A stretch of DNA of 64,000 nt from a virus, in IMG/VR virus record IMGVR_UViG_3300031566_000025, positions 1 through 64,000 of that record, one strand, 5' to 3'. The notes under the pieces were generated by a model. The model was not told where the DNA came from. It saw only the letters and a program-made list of their open reading frames with translations, and made no database searches. Position 1 is the first letter of the stretch. Every line of letters begins with the position of its first letter. This document shows, one piece after another, positions 16,660-25,015 of the stretch. The position numbers were made by a program, and so were the translations under genes.

Positions 16660-17325
16660 TTAAACCCATCTCTTAAAAAAAGTAATTACTTTTGTTTCAA
16701 TCAATTTATCAAAATACTCAGGCATAAAACATCTTCCATTCACACAAACTATGCCACTTGAAGTTTCCGTTAAGCAATCACTTTCAAACTTCATTTCATT
16801 AAAGTCAACAACAGCGGATTTATGTGATGGCATAGACACTGCATCAAAAGCTATGATTGTAAGAGGTCCTTTAACTTCATTATAATCTTGCTTTCGATCA
16901 AGTTCAGCAAGTCCTCTCATAGAAAATCCGACTCCTGTTCTATCCTTTAAAAGACCAAGTAATATTCCACCATTTGGAGTGCTTGTTGTTTCCATCTCAC
17001 CAAATAAATGTTTTCCCCTAAATTCATAATCACGAATTATATGAGATACTTCTTTTAATGCAACAGTGGTTTGTCTAATACCATCAACTTGTTGACTCCC
17101 TGTTGGTAATGGATGATCAAGTTCAGAATAGAAAGCTCTACGTCTCATTCTTGAAGAACAATTTGTCATTCCTTCATCAAGAACACTTGAAGGATATAGT
17201 CTATGATTTTGATTAACTTCATCAACTGATTGAATGGGACATCTAAATATAGCTTTGCTAGGAGTCTCCTTAATCATTGTTGCTTCGGAAAAGATTTGTT
17301 GTTCTATAATTAACGAAGGATTCAT
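16660..17325 (-). CDS. Prohead protease (T4 gp21-like)
   Basis: ATG 17325 (MNPSLIIEQQ) is chosen because the longer frame runs back into the previous gene; SD GGGAG precedes it. Catalytic residues of the phage prohead serine protease fold are visible: His71 in ELDHP and Ser135 in GVGFSMRG, followed by AFDAVSMPSHKSA. 221 residues, close to T4 gp21. It would mature capsid and core proteins during head assembly. Confidence 0.85.
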   Translation of the reverse strand: MNPSLIIEQQIFSEATMIKETPSKAIFRCPIQSVDEVNQNHRLYPSSVLDEGMTNCSSRMRRRAFYSELDHPLPTGSQQVDGIRQTTVALKEVSHIIRDYEFRGKHLFGEMETTSTPNGGILLGLLKDRTGVGFSMRGLAELDRKQDYNEVKGPLTIIAFDAVSMPSHKSAVVDFNEMKFESDCLTETSSGIVCVNGRCFMPEYFDKLIETKVITFFKRWV

Positions 17326-17326
17326 T

Positions 17327-17881
17327 TTATAGTGCTCCCATTTTAGCTTTTTCTTTATTAATTTTCCCTTGTAATTTTGATTTACATGAAGTTGGATCTT
17401 TTGTTTTCGCACATTTTGACATACCAGCTTGCAGTGCTTGAATTTTAGCAGCTTGTGCCTTTTTCTTAAATTCCTTCATACAAATAGCTTTTTCTTTACC
17501 ACGTTTGTCTTTACACGCTCTAGCTGCTTTGGATAAATAATCTTTATATACCCAATATGAATAAGATATAATTAAACCTGCTAAAGCAGCTCCCACAAGG
17601 TGTTTACTCTTTACTCCATGTTGACTAAGATAATTAGCAAGTTTTTGGACTGCCCCAACACCTGAATTAGCAGAATCTGAAGATCCTCCAATCATTGCCT
17701 CAAACAAATTTTTATCCTCTTCTGTCAACTTGTCTTTAACTTCACCACTCACTAACATATATTTAACTTGATCATCACTTGCTTCCATAATAAATTGACC
17801 AATAGCAAGTTTTTGTTCTTTTAAAAGATGATCATGTAATTTAACATATTCCAAAGCAAATATTTTTAATTCTTTATCCAT
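17327..17881 (-). CDS. Head-region Cys-motif protein, paralogue 3
   Basis: 184 residues with a conserved N-terminal module (ELKIFALEYVKLHDHLLK, then AIGQFIMEASDDQVKYML), a variable middle, a hydrophobic helix (HLVGAALAGLIISYSYWVYK) and a conserved C-terminal module with four cysteines (ARACKDKRGKEKAIC, KCAKTKDPTSCKSKL). It ends one base before the protease start. One of three near-identical-layout tandem genes. Confidence 0.7.
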   Translation of the reverse strand: MDKELKIFALEYVKLHDHLLKEQKLAIGQFIMEASDDQVKYMLVSGEVKDKLTEEDKNLFEAMIGGSSDSANSGVGAVQKLANYLSQHGVKSKHLVGAALAGLIISYSYWVYKDYLSKAARACKDKRGKEKAICMKEFKKKAQAAKIQALQAGMSKCAKTKDPTSCKSKLQGKINKEKAKMGAL

Positions 17882-17883
17882 TT

Positions 17884-18429
17884 TTATAGTTCTCCCATTT
17901 TAGCTTTTTCTTTATTAATTTTTGCTTGAAGTTTTGCTTTACATTTAGCTGGATCTTTCGTTTTCGCGCATTTTGACATACCAGCTTGAAGGGTTTGAAC
18001 TTTAGCAGCTTGTGCTTGTTTCTTATATTTATTTATACAACTTGTTTTTTCTAAACCACCTTTTTCTTTACATGCTCTAGCTGCTTTAGACCAAAATCTT
18101 TTATATGCCTTTATAGCTAATACTGCTGCTGTAGCCACTACTGCTGCTGTAGCTACTGCTGCTCCTCCCCCTGCTCGAATACCAATTTCCTTTCCATACT
18201 GAGCACCAGATTTAAAAGCTTCATAATCGCTATTACTCCACGATGCCTCAACCAAACTTTTATTTTCTTCAGTTAGACCATATTTAACTTCACCGCTCAA
18301 TAGCATATATTTAACTTGATCATCACTTGCTTCCATTATAAAATGACCAATAGCAAGTTTTTGTTTCTTCAAAAGATGATCATGTAGTTTAACATATTCC
18401 AAAGCAAATATTTTTAATTGTGTATCCAT
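17884..18429 (-). CDS. Head-region Cys-motif protein, paralogue 2
   Basis: 181 residues, same layout as its neighbours: N-terminal helical module, Ala-rich membrane-type helix (AVATAAVVATAAVLAIKAYK) and the four-cysteine C-terminus (ARACKEKGGLEKTSC, KCAKTKDPAKCKAKL). The middle (about 60-95) differs from the paralogues. Same strand, 2-base spacing to the next copy. Tandem duplication is evident from near-identical ends. Confidence 0.7.
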   Translation of the reverse strand: MDTQLKIFALEYVKLHDHLLKKQKLAIGHFIMEASDDQVKYMLLSGEVKYGLTEENKSLVEASWSNSDYEAFKSGAQYGKEIGIRAGGGAAVATAAVVATAAVLAIKAYKRFWSKAARACKEKGGLEKTSCINKYKKQAQAAKVQTLQAGMSKCAKTKDPAKCKAKLQAKINKEKAKMGEL

Positions 18430-18456
18430 TTTAATTCCCCTCCAGAGGATTCATCT

Positions 18457-19020
18457 TTACATTGCTCCCATTTTAGCTTTTTCTTTATTAATTCTTTTTT
18501 GAAGTTTTAATTTACATGTAGATGGATCCTTGCTTTTTTCACACCTTGACATACCAGCTTGTAGTTCTTTAATTCTTGCTGCTTGTGCTTGTTTCTTATA
18601 CTTCACCATACAATTTGTTTTTTCTAAACCGCCTTTTTCTTTACATGCTTTAGCAGCTTTAGATAAAAATCTTTTATATATTGCATATGATGCTGTCACT
18701 ACTGCTGCCACTATTGCTACTGCTGTTAAGGCATTCTGAACACCTCGATTATAACCTTTATATCCACCATATTTCTCACCATGTTCAACTCCACTTTCCC
18801 AACCAGCTGCAAATGGACTCTTTTCTTGTATCAATCTTTTAGTTAACACTATATCTTCTTCTGTTAAATTATCTTTAACTTCTCCAGTTATTAGCATATA
18901 TTTAACTTGATCATCACTTGCTTCCATAATAAATTGACCAATAGCAAGTTTTTGTTCTTTTAAAAGATGATCATGTAGTTTAACATACTCAAGTGCGAAT
19001 ATTTTTAATTCTTTACTCAT
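18457..19020 (-). CDS. Head-region Cys-motif protein, paralogue 1
   Basis: 187 residues: N-terminal module nearly identical to paralogues 2 and 3, a variable middle with a Gly-rich stretch (GGYKGYNRG), a hydrophobic helix (AVAIVAAVVTASYAIYK) and the cysteine module (AKACKEKGGLEKTNC, RCEKSKDPSTCKLKL). SD CTGGAGGG-type upstream. Function unknown; location between portal and protease matches the core/internal-protein slot of T4. Confidence 0.7.
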   Translation of the reverse strand: MSKELKIFALEYVKLHDHLLKEQKLAIGQFIMEASDDQVKYMLITGEVKDNLTEEDIVLTKRLIQEKSPFAAGWESGVEHGEKYGGYKGYNRGVQNALTAVAIVAAVVTASYAIYKRFLSKAAKACKEKGGLEKTNCMVKYKKQAQAARIKELQAGMSRCEKSKDPSTCKLKLQKRINKEKAKMGAM

Positions 19021-19021
19021 C

Positions 19022-19885
19022 TTAATTCCCTCCAGAGGTCTTATCCTTATAATAATCTCTAATTTTAAAGTAAATTTCTTTTAAAAATTTATAGTAAGAT
19101 ATAATTATATCGTCCATCTTTTCTTTATATGAATCTATATTTGAAGCTAAAATTTCAAAAAGTTCAATTGATTGAGAAACATATCTTCGTATTTCTGTAA
19201 GTTCAGGATCTGCTTCAGAAGCTAAATATGATTCGATTGATGTTAACCTTGTATATATTTTTTTCAATTCATAGATTCTGCCAAGATCATGGGGAGATTT
19301 TTCTTCTTCAGCACCTGCACCACCCATTCCCATATCTCCGCCTGCTTCATCACCCATGTCCCCCATATCTCCGCCCATATCTCCGCCCATATCTCCGCCT
19401 GGTTGCTCTGCGTTCATAGATGGGTCGGTTGTAGCTGGATCTGCTGGAAGCGCCATATCATCTCCAGCATTCTCTTCCGGTGCTTCCGCAGAAGGATCCA
19501 TTTCATCTTCGCCTTGTTCTCTAATTTTAATATCTTGGCCGTCAGATGTTCTCATTAATTTAGTTGGTTTTTTATTTTCTTCTTCATCTTCATCTCCAGA
19601 AGGAGCAGAATAATCAAAAGGTTGACCACTCTTATTATCAGGAAGTTGCGCTGCACTATGTCCACCTCCACCTGCTGGTAAAGCACCAATGTTAGAACTT
19701 GTTTTATATGGTTCTTCTGTTGATAAATCATTATCTGCAGAACCTTTATAACTAACATCACCAGCAATAGGTTTCATAAATGGACTACTATTAGAATCGT
19801 AATCCTTATCTACAACTTTAAACTTGTTAGATTTTATAATCGTTTTATCATATAATTTTGTTAGTGTATCAGTGGATGATGCCAT
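19022..19885 (-). CDS. Acidic head-region protein with GGDM repeats
   Basis: 287 residues. Low-complexity acidic and proline-rich first half, then four GGDM-type repeats (~residues 166-195, ending in GMGGAG), then a helical C-terminal ~90 residues (YELKKIYTRLTSIESYL). It may be a prohead core/scaffold or a T4 gp67/gp68-like protein; family not recognised. The repeat resembles the GGM tail of the portal protein encoded just upstream. Confidence 0.6.
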   Translation of the reverse strand: MASSTDTLTKLYDKTIIKSNKFKVVDKDYDSNSSPFMKPIAGDVSYKGSADNDLSTEEPYKTSSNIGALPAGGGGHSAAQLPDNKSGQPFDYSAPSGDEDEEENKKPTKLMRTSDGQDIKIREQGEDEMDPSAEAPEENAGDDMALPADPATTDPSMNAEQPGGDMGGDMGGDMGDMGDEAGGDMGMGGAGAEEEKSPHDLGRIYELKKIYTRLTSIESYLASEADPELTEIRRYVSQSIELFEILASNIDSYKEKMDDIIISYYKFLKEIYFKIRDYYKDKTSGGN

Positions 19886-19888
19886 AAT

Positions 19889-20539
19889 TTACCTCTTAAC
19901 TTTTAACATAGCAGATAGTTGTTTTTCTATCTCTGTTATTTTAGCTTTCTTTTCAACAACTTTATGTTGCAATTCTGCTACTTTCTTCTTAATTTTCATC
20001 TCACACTTTTGTTTATCTTTTGAATGGGCACATAATTTTATCTTTGATTTTAAAATTTGTATCTGTTTTTCAAGAGCAGCAATATCAACTTGATGATGGC
20101 ATTTTTTCTGTGCAGGACTATTGAGTTTATACTGTCTACATTTTTTTGGTTTTAATTGTTGTTTAATAACTTTACTAATCTTATATGATGCATAGATTAT
20201 AGCAAGTGCAGCAGCAGATCCAGCAATTACCTGTTGAGTTGTAGTTAGATTTGACAAAGTTTTAGAAATTTGATCTCCAAGATCACTAATATCACCTGCT
20301 GGATCTATTTTTTCAAAAGCATCAAGACCCTTTTTACTGGTATCTATACTCCATTTTGCCTCTAATAGCATCTGTTTAAGATCTTCTACCATCAAATCCA
20401 ACTCTACATGCTGAACACTTTCCAAATAAATTTCCAATATAGGATTATTTATTTCAGTTATATTCTCTCTTAAAATTCCACCTTTTTTTAAAGATTGATT
20501 TTCTTTTAAAATTTTTAAATAAGTCTCATCTGATAACAT
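19889..20539 (-). CDS. Head-region Cys-motif protein, divergent member
   Basis: 216 residues: N-terminal helical region, a short hydrophobic helix (VIAGSAAALAIIYASYKI) and a basic C-terminus with paired cysteines (KKCRQYKLNSPAQKKC, LCAHSKDKQKCEMKI) that match the pattern of the tandem paralogues. C-terminal coiled coil. It follows the portal gene directly. Confidence 0.6.
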   Translation of the reverse strand: MLSDETYLKILKENQSLKKGGILRENITEINNPILEIYLESVQHVELDLMVEDLKQMLLEAKWSIDTSKKGLDAFEKIDPAGDISDLGDQISKTLSNLTTTQQVIAGSAAALAIIYASYKISKVIKQQLKPKKCRQYKLNSPAQKKCHHQVDIAALEKQIQILKSKIKLCAHSKDKQKCEMKIKKKVAELQHKVVEKKAKITEIEKQLSAMLKVKR

Positions 20540-20551
20540 TTTTCTTCCTCC

Positions 20552-22516
20552 TTAGAAGCTTCCACCCATTCCACCCATTCCACCCATTCCACCACCCATT
20601 TCATCTTCTTTCTTGGATGGGTCAACTGCTGTTTCAACTTTTTCATCAATATCATATTTTTTAATTTCTGCCCAATCAAAGTTAGGTAGATATTTTCTCT
20701 TTGAGTATTCTTTTGGAATACCAATTCTTTCAAGACTATCAATCAGTCCAGTTATTTCGTTCATATATCTAGCTTCTCTTTCAAATTGTAGTGATTTTGG
20801 TGTGGGTAATGCAACTTCTATATTATCTAATAATGTTAATGCTTCTTCTGGATCAATTATATCAAAAATCTTTTGAACTAATTCTGTAAATTGATGTGTC
20901 AAATACTTTTGATGACCAATAACAGTTCTAGCAAAAAGAATATTTTCTTCGCTTAATGCTGCTTTGTTTGAAAGGTTCTCTTCTATACCAATAAAACTTG
21001 GAGGAACACCCAAACTAGCAACCATTTGGTCTCTCATAAATTTTAATTCATCAACCTTGCTTCTAACATCCACATTTCCCTCATTGAATGTAGAAATATC
21101 AACAAAAGGTTTTCCATCTTTTTGTGGAATATAAACATCTTCAAACGTAGTGATCATACTTGGAATTGTATCCACGGTTCCAAAGCTATCAAGACTTACT
21201 TTACGTTTTCTAAACTCTTCTTTCATAGCTTCAATTACATTTCTAGCATCTCTTGGCAGACCAATTTCAACAGCAATCTTTCTTTTTTCTGTTGATCTAG
21301 AAAGTCTCTGAACAGCTAAAGCAGTTTCAAGAGCGATCAAAACCTTTCCTGCATATTGAACCCCATCAAAAATTGATTCTCCGTATGGATGGAATCTCGT
21401 TGATGGAATTCTAAAATGAACTACTTTATCGGGCGGAACATATCTAATTTGCATTGCTTCATTAATATCAGATCCTCGAACCATTGCTTTAATAATATCT
21501 ACTAGTTCTCTATTATTTTTAAATTCCTTCATCTGTGGAATTTTCTTTTCAACACTCTGTATAATAGATTTACATATTTGATTGACCATATCGTCTTCAA
21601 GAGCTGGTCCAATAATACCAAATGATGTAATATTTGGAAAAACTAAATATCCAAAGCATATTGGAAATAATGAACTCTGTAATTTTACAACCAAACTAGG
21701 TTTGTGAAAAACAAGATTTAAATTTTTTATTTTCCTTTCTAATTTTTTAGTTCTGTTTGCATCAATTTTATCTGCTGGTTCCGGAGTAGTTCTTTCCATT
21801 ACTTCATTAAATGCTCTATAATCAATATCTACTTCAAATTTAAAAGAATCTGCTTTTCCATTTACTTTTTTATGGACAAAACTTATTCTGTCAATATCTC
21901 CAGATTGAATTGATTCCTCTACTTGACTTAAATATGTTTTAGATTCTGCTAATATTGTTTTACTTGTTAATGCAGTTTTTGCACTTGCAATTTCACAAAA
22001 GAAATCACCAAATGTAAGAGTATTTTTAACAATTATATCAAGTCGTTCTTCTAACTTAATTTGTTTAATAATAGTTTTAACTCTTTTAACTCTTGACTCA
22101 TTTGGTAACTCATCTTCTAAAAATGTTTTAGGTTTAATTTCAAGACTTATTTTTGTAATATCATCCGGAGACAATATATTATCAACTAAAACATTCAATG
22201 CTCTATGATTATAACTAATATGTGAAACAAGAGCTTCATATGTTTTATATCTATTTAATCTAGCTCCTTGTCCAAAAGCTGTTGGTCCTGATGATGCCTG
22301 TGCAAATATACCTCCTGACTGTGGAGATATTAACATGCTACCAGTTGATTTAGATATCACACTCTTTACAAGATTTATATATCCAAGTCTTCCACTATTA
22401 GCTTTATATTTAATGATGTCTTTAGTTGCTTGATCTAACTTTGCATCTACTTTTTGTGTTCGAGTGCCAACGAGAGTTGATTTTAATTGCGCATAAAGAT
22501 CTTCAATTTTAGCCAT
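20552..22516 (-). CDS. Portal protein (T4 gp20-like) with GGM tail
   Basis: 654 residues, the length and composition of T4-type portal proteins. Recognisable regions include NHRALNVLVDNIL, ILSPDDITKISLEI, FRIPSTRFHPYGESIFDG and the LGVPPSFIG...SEENILFARTV block near residue 500, which is characteristic of this family. The extreme C-terminus is GGGMGGMGGMGGSF, unlike typical portals. It would form the dodecameric DNA-entry vertex. Position upstream of protease and capsid agrees with T4 order. Confidence 0.85.
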   Translation of the reverse strand: MAKIEDLYAQLKSTLVGTRTQKVDAKLDQATKDIIKYKANSGRLGYINLVKSVISKSTGSMLISPQSGGIFAQASSGPTAFGQGARLNRYKTYEALVSHISYNHRALNVLVDNILSPDDITKISLEIKPKTFLEDELPNESRVKRVKTIIKQIKLEERLDIIVKNTLTFGDFFCEIASAKTALTSKTILAESKTYLSQVEESIQSGDIDRISFVHKKVNGKADSFKFEVDIDYRAFNEVMERTTPEPADKIDANRTKKLERKIKNLNLVFHKPSLVVKLQSSLFPICFGYLVFPNITSFGIIGPALEDDMVNQICKSIIQSVEKKIPQMKEFKNNRELVDIIKAMVRGSDINEAMQIRYVPPDKVVHFRIPSTRFHPYGESIFDGVQYAGKVLIALETALAVQRLSRSTEKRKIAVEIGLPRDARNVIEAMKEEFRKRKVSLDSFGTVDTIPSMITTFEDVYIPQKDGKPFVDISTFNEGNVDVRSKVDELKFMRDQMVASLGVPPSFIGIEENLSNKAALSEENILFARTVIGHQKYLTHQFTELVQKIFDIIDPEEALTLLDNIEVALPTPKSLQFEREARYMNEITGLIDSLERIGIPKEYSKRKYLPNFDWAEIKKYDIDEKVETAVDPSKKEDEMGGGMGGMGGMGGSF

Positions 22517-22526
22517 TCATAACTCC

Positions 22527-22766
22527 TTATCTTCTTGCTTTACTCCTAACTCTCGGAGAGTATTTTTTATGAATCATTGCTCGATATTTATAATACATTT
22601 CACGATATTTTACCATTCTCGCATATAGAGGATCATTTTTTTTACGAGCTTCAACGCTAGCAAGTTGTCCTGTTGCTTTCTTAATTTTTGTCTGACGAGT
22701 AACAACAGCACGACTAGTACGTTTTGCCTCGTTTAGTATTTCTTGAGTAATAGGATCTAAACTCAT
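22527..22766 (-). CDS. Small basic protein (79 aa)
   Basis: Highly basic, Arg/Lys-rich (KIKKATGQLASVEARKKN, KYSPRVRSKARR). Overlaps the previous gene by 4 bases and sits just before the portal gene. May bind DNA or be a head completion or core component; no family recognised. Confidence 0.5.
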   Translation of the reverse strand: MSLDPITQEILNEAKRTSRAVVTRQTKIKKATGQLASVEARKKNDPLYARMVKYREMYYKYRAMIHKKYSPRVRSKARR

Positions 22767-23209
22767 TTGTTCTCTTCCTCACCCATAGTTAAATTATCTA
22801 ACGCTGTTGATCTAATCTCATCTGTTTCATATTTTATATTAAAATATTCAATTATATTAAAAGTCAAAGCGTCATCCCCACCATATAAATATTTCAACTC
22901 ATCATATATCATTGGACCCATCATTTTAATTACTAATCTTCCATATGATGAAGACGCTTCATCAAATTTATCATTTGGAATCCCTGTTGCTTCAAGTGAG
23001 TAAATTAAAATTTGATCCTTATGTATAATCTCATATGCTCTTTCCATATGATACTGTAATATAGCTACATAGCTATCAAAATGATCGAGTATATTTTGTT
23101 TTTTTTGAATCTCTTGTTTTCTTACTATAACTATAATAGTTACTATAAACATTAAGATTAAAATTATAGCAACCAATGAAATAATTAAATATTCAGATGT
23201 AGACGTCAT
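22763..23209 (-). CDS. Single-pass membrane protein (148 aa)
   Basis: N-terminal membrane helix (~residues 8-28: LIISLVAIILILMFIVTIIV) followed by RKQEIQKK and a soluble domain with acidic C-terminus. No signal cleavage site is obvious. Unusual in a head operon; possibly anchors assembly at the membrane. Confidence 0.55.
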   Translation of the reverse strand: MTSTSEYLIISLVAIILILMFIVTIIVIVRKQEIQKKQNILDHFDSYVAILQYHMERAYEIIHKDQILIYSLEATGIPNDKFDEASSSYGRLVIKMMGPMIYDELKYLYGGDDALTFNIIEYFNIKYETDEIRSTALDNLTMGEEENK

Positions 23210-23213
23210 TTCA

Positions 23214-23522
23214 CTACTCCATATCTGTAACTATATCCTCTGTAAAAGTTTCAATAGTTTGTTCTACTTTTTCATCATTAATTTCAGGTTGCTTTATAGG
23301 AGTGACTTCTTTGGTAGGATATTCGACATCTTTTTCAACAACGATGCCAGATATATAACTAGGTCTAACTAAAACTGAAGTGTGTGAAGTTTTTACAACT
23401 GCTACTGTAGTTCCTCGCATCATATCTAGTAAGAATTTAATTGTTTCTTCTGTAGTTTGTTCATCATTATCATCTAATAATTCAATCGGACCATCTTTCG
23501 TATTTATAGTTATTCTTTTCAT
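23214..23522 (-). CDS. Hypothetical protein (102 aa) ending in TAG-TGA
   Basis: Soluble protein with an acidic tail (NDEKVEQTIETFTEDIV). It is the only gene I find in the 13.9-34.0 kb block that ends in TAG, and that TAG is followed directly by an in-frame TGA. Overlaps the preceding gene by 4 bases. No family recognised. Confidence 0.5.
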   Translation of the reverse strand: MKRITINTKDGPIELLDDNDEQTTEETIKFLLDMMRGTTVAVVKTSHTSVLVRPSYISGIVVEKDVEYPTKEVTPIKQPEINDEKVEQTIETFTEDIVTDME

Positions 23523-23833
23523 TCCTTTTCCTTTTTTGAATCCATCACTAATTGATCAAGAATACTTCTAGTTTCATTTTCATCATCAAATATTTCTTCA
23601 ATAACAACTTCTTCAACTTCCGTTACAGGAACGAACTTTTTATATAAATTAAATTCTTTATCGACCTCATCTTTAGACCTAATTGAATATTCTTCAGCAC
23701 CTACCTGACGAAGCATCACCTTAAACAATTTAACCTCTTCTTTTGTTAATGTGAACTTGGCAGGAGTTCTTATTGGTCTGCCCTTATGTGTCAAAAGCTT
23801 ATTCGGAGTTTTAACCTCTAATATGTAATGCAT
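23519..23833 (-). CDS. Hypothetical protein (104 aa)
   Basis: Basic N-terminal half (TPNKLLTHKGRPIRTPAKFT) and acidic C-terminal half (VTEVEEVVIEEIFDDENE). Located between the acidic core-like gene and portal cluster. SD AAAGGAG at 23840. No family recognised. Confidence 0.5.
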   Translation of the reverse strand: MHYILEVKTPNKLLTHKGRPIRTPAKFTLTKEEVKLFKVMLRQVGAEEYSIRSKDEVDKEFNLYKKFVPVTEVEEVVIEEIFDDENETRSILDQLVMDSKKEKE

Positions 23834-23848
23834 TTCACTCCTTTCATA

Positions 23849-23882
23849 TGAGGGTTGAGAATTTCTATTTTCTCAACCCTCA
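23849..23882 (-). promoter_or_regulatory. 13-bp intercistronic hairpin
   Basis: TGAGGGTTGAGAA pairs exactly with TTCTCAACCCTCA around a short loop, between the stop of the acidic protein gene and the SD of the next gene. Without a U-run it is probably a processing or partial-attenuation site that adjusts the ratio between the first gene and the rest of the head operon. Confidence 0.6.
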
Positions 23883-23907
23883 AAACATCTAAAATATTTA
23901 GTCGACT

Positions 23908-24915
23908 TTATTTATCTTCATCCTCGTCTTCTTCTTCATCCTCGTCTTCTTCTTCTTCCTCAATTTCTTCTTTAAAAAGTTTAAAAGCTTCTTCTAGATC
24001 GTCTTGATCTGAATCTTCTGCATCTGGTCCACCAGGAAATCCTGCAGCTTCTTCAACTTTTTTATCTACATCTAGATCTTTTTCTTCTTCTTCTCCACCT
24101 TCTTCTCCACCTTCTTCTCCACCTTCTTCATCTGTATCTTCTATTTCTTGCATCAATTTTTCAATTAGTTTATCTTCATTATAATTTTTTGGTTTTACCA
24201 TTTGATCGTGACGATCTTTTCTATCAGGAACTTGACCATCAGATGATCCTGTTCCAGCTTGATCTTCTCCGCCAACACCTTTGGTATCTTCCTCAGGACC
24301 TTTTGCTTTCTTTTCTTGTGGAGCATCTGGAACACCTTTGAAATCACTAGATACATTTCCATCGCTTTCTTCTACTGCTTCTTCTTCATCTCCTTCGTCT
24401 TCATCTTCATCTTCATCTTCTTCCATTTCTGAAATTAATTTTTCAATAACTGCATTTTCTACTTCTTCTGACAAATCTACATCTGCTGATTCGTCAGTGT
24501 ACTTTTTCTTCTTGGGAACATCATCGTCATCCCATTCTTTCTCACTAACCATCCCTTCTTTAGCAATGTCTTTACCTTTTTCATCTTTGGAAGCTGGAAT
24601 TGTAGCAGCATCACTTGTTCCTGCTTGTTCCTCTCCACCCGGTCCTTCTGTATGTTCGGAACCAGCTTTTGATTTTACACCCTTATCATTTTCATAATCA
24701 GACTCGGAAACTTCCACACCTTTCTCTCGCTTCTCATTGAAGTAATACCTTTCGAGAACACTTGCAGCATCCTTATAAGTGGGTAGTTCGCCATCGCCTT
24801 CATACGACAAAATCGGGTCCAACATCGGACCTTTGACATCTACATTATTTGACGTATCAAATTCACTAATAGCTTCTTTTAATAACTGTTGATATGATAC
24901 AACTTTTTTGCTCAT
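23908..24915 (-). CDS. Highly acidic core/scaffold-like protein
   Basis: 335 residues dominated by Glu/Asp runs (e.g. EMEEDEDEDEDEGDEEE) with a partly ordered N-terminal ~60 residues. Two diverged internal repeats share GGE(E/D)QAGT followed by P..KD. Extreme acidity and position at the head of the structural operon suggest a prohead core or scaffold, possibly processed by the gp21-like protease. It is the first gene after a candidate promoter at 24967. Confidence 0.55.
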   Translation of the reverse strand: MSKKVVSYQQLLKEAISEFDTSNNVDVKGPMLDPILSYEGDGELPTYKDAASVLERYYFNEKREKGVEVSESDYENDKGVKSKAGSEHTEGPGGEEQAGTSDAATIPASKDEKGKDIAKEGMVSEKEWDDDDVPKKKKYTDESADVDLSEEVENAVIEKLISEMEEDEDEDEDEGDEEEAVEESDGNVSSDFKGVPDAPQEKKAKGPEEDTKGVGGEDQAGTGSSDGQVPDRKDRHDQMVKPKNYNEDKLIEKLMQEIEDTDEEGGEEGGEEGGEEEEKDLDVDKKVEEAAGFPGGPDAEDSDQDDLEEAFKLFKEEIEEEEEDEDEEEDEDEDK

Positions 24916-24966
24916 CTTTCTATTCCTCCATAGTAATATTAAGGTATAAATACCTTACCAAATCCA

Positions 24967-24982
24967 ATTTATAATATGTTCT
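24967..24982 (-). promoter_or_regulatory. Candidate phage promoter, copy 3 (head operon)
   Basis: Reads AGAACATATTATAAAT on the - strand, identical in pattern to the elements upstream of structured RNA 1 (38318) and the first tRNA (38559). It lies 52 bases before the ATG of the acidic core-like gene, in the gap after the helicase gene, so transcription of the structural genes could start here separately from the replication genes. Confidence 0.6.
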
Positions 24983-25015
24983 AATATTTATAAGAAACTA
25001 CATCCAGTTCGTTTC

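Noticed and set aside
19228-19613. Long + strand frames rich in Ser/Pro/His opposite the GGDM-repeat gene
   Set aside because: Shadow frames of a low-complexity repeat in the real - strand gene; composition and lack of SD argue against coding.
24281-24697. Ser-rich 138-aa + strand frame opposite the acidic protein
   Set aside because: Complement of Glu/Asp codon runs; artefact of low complexity.
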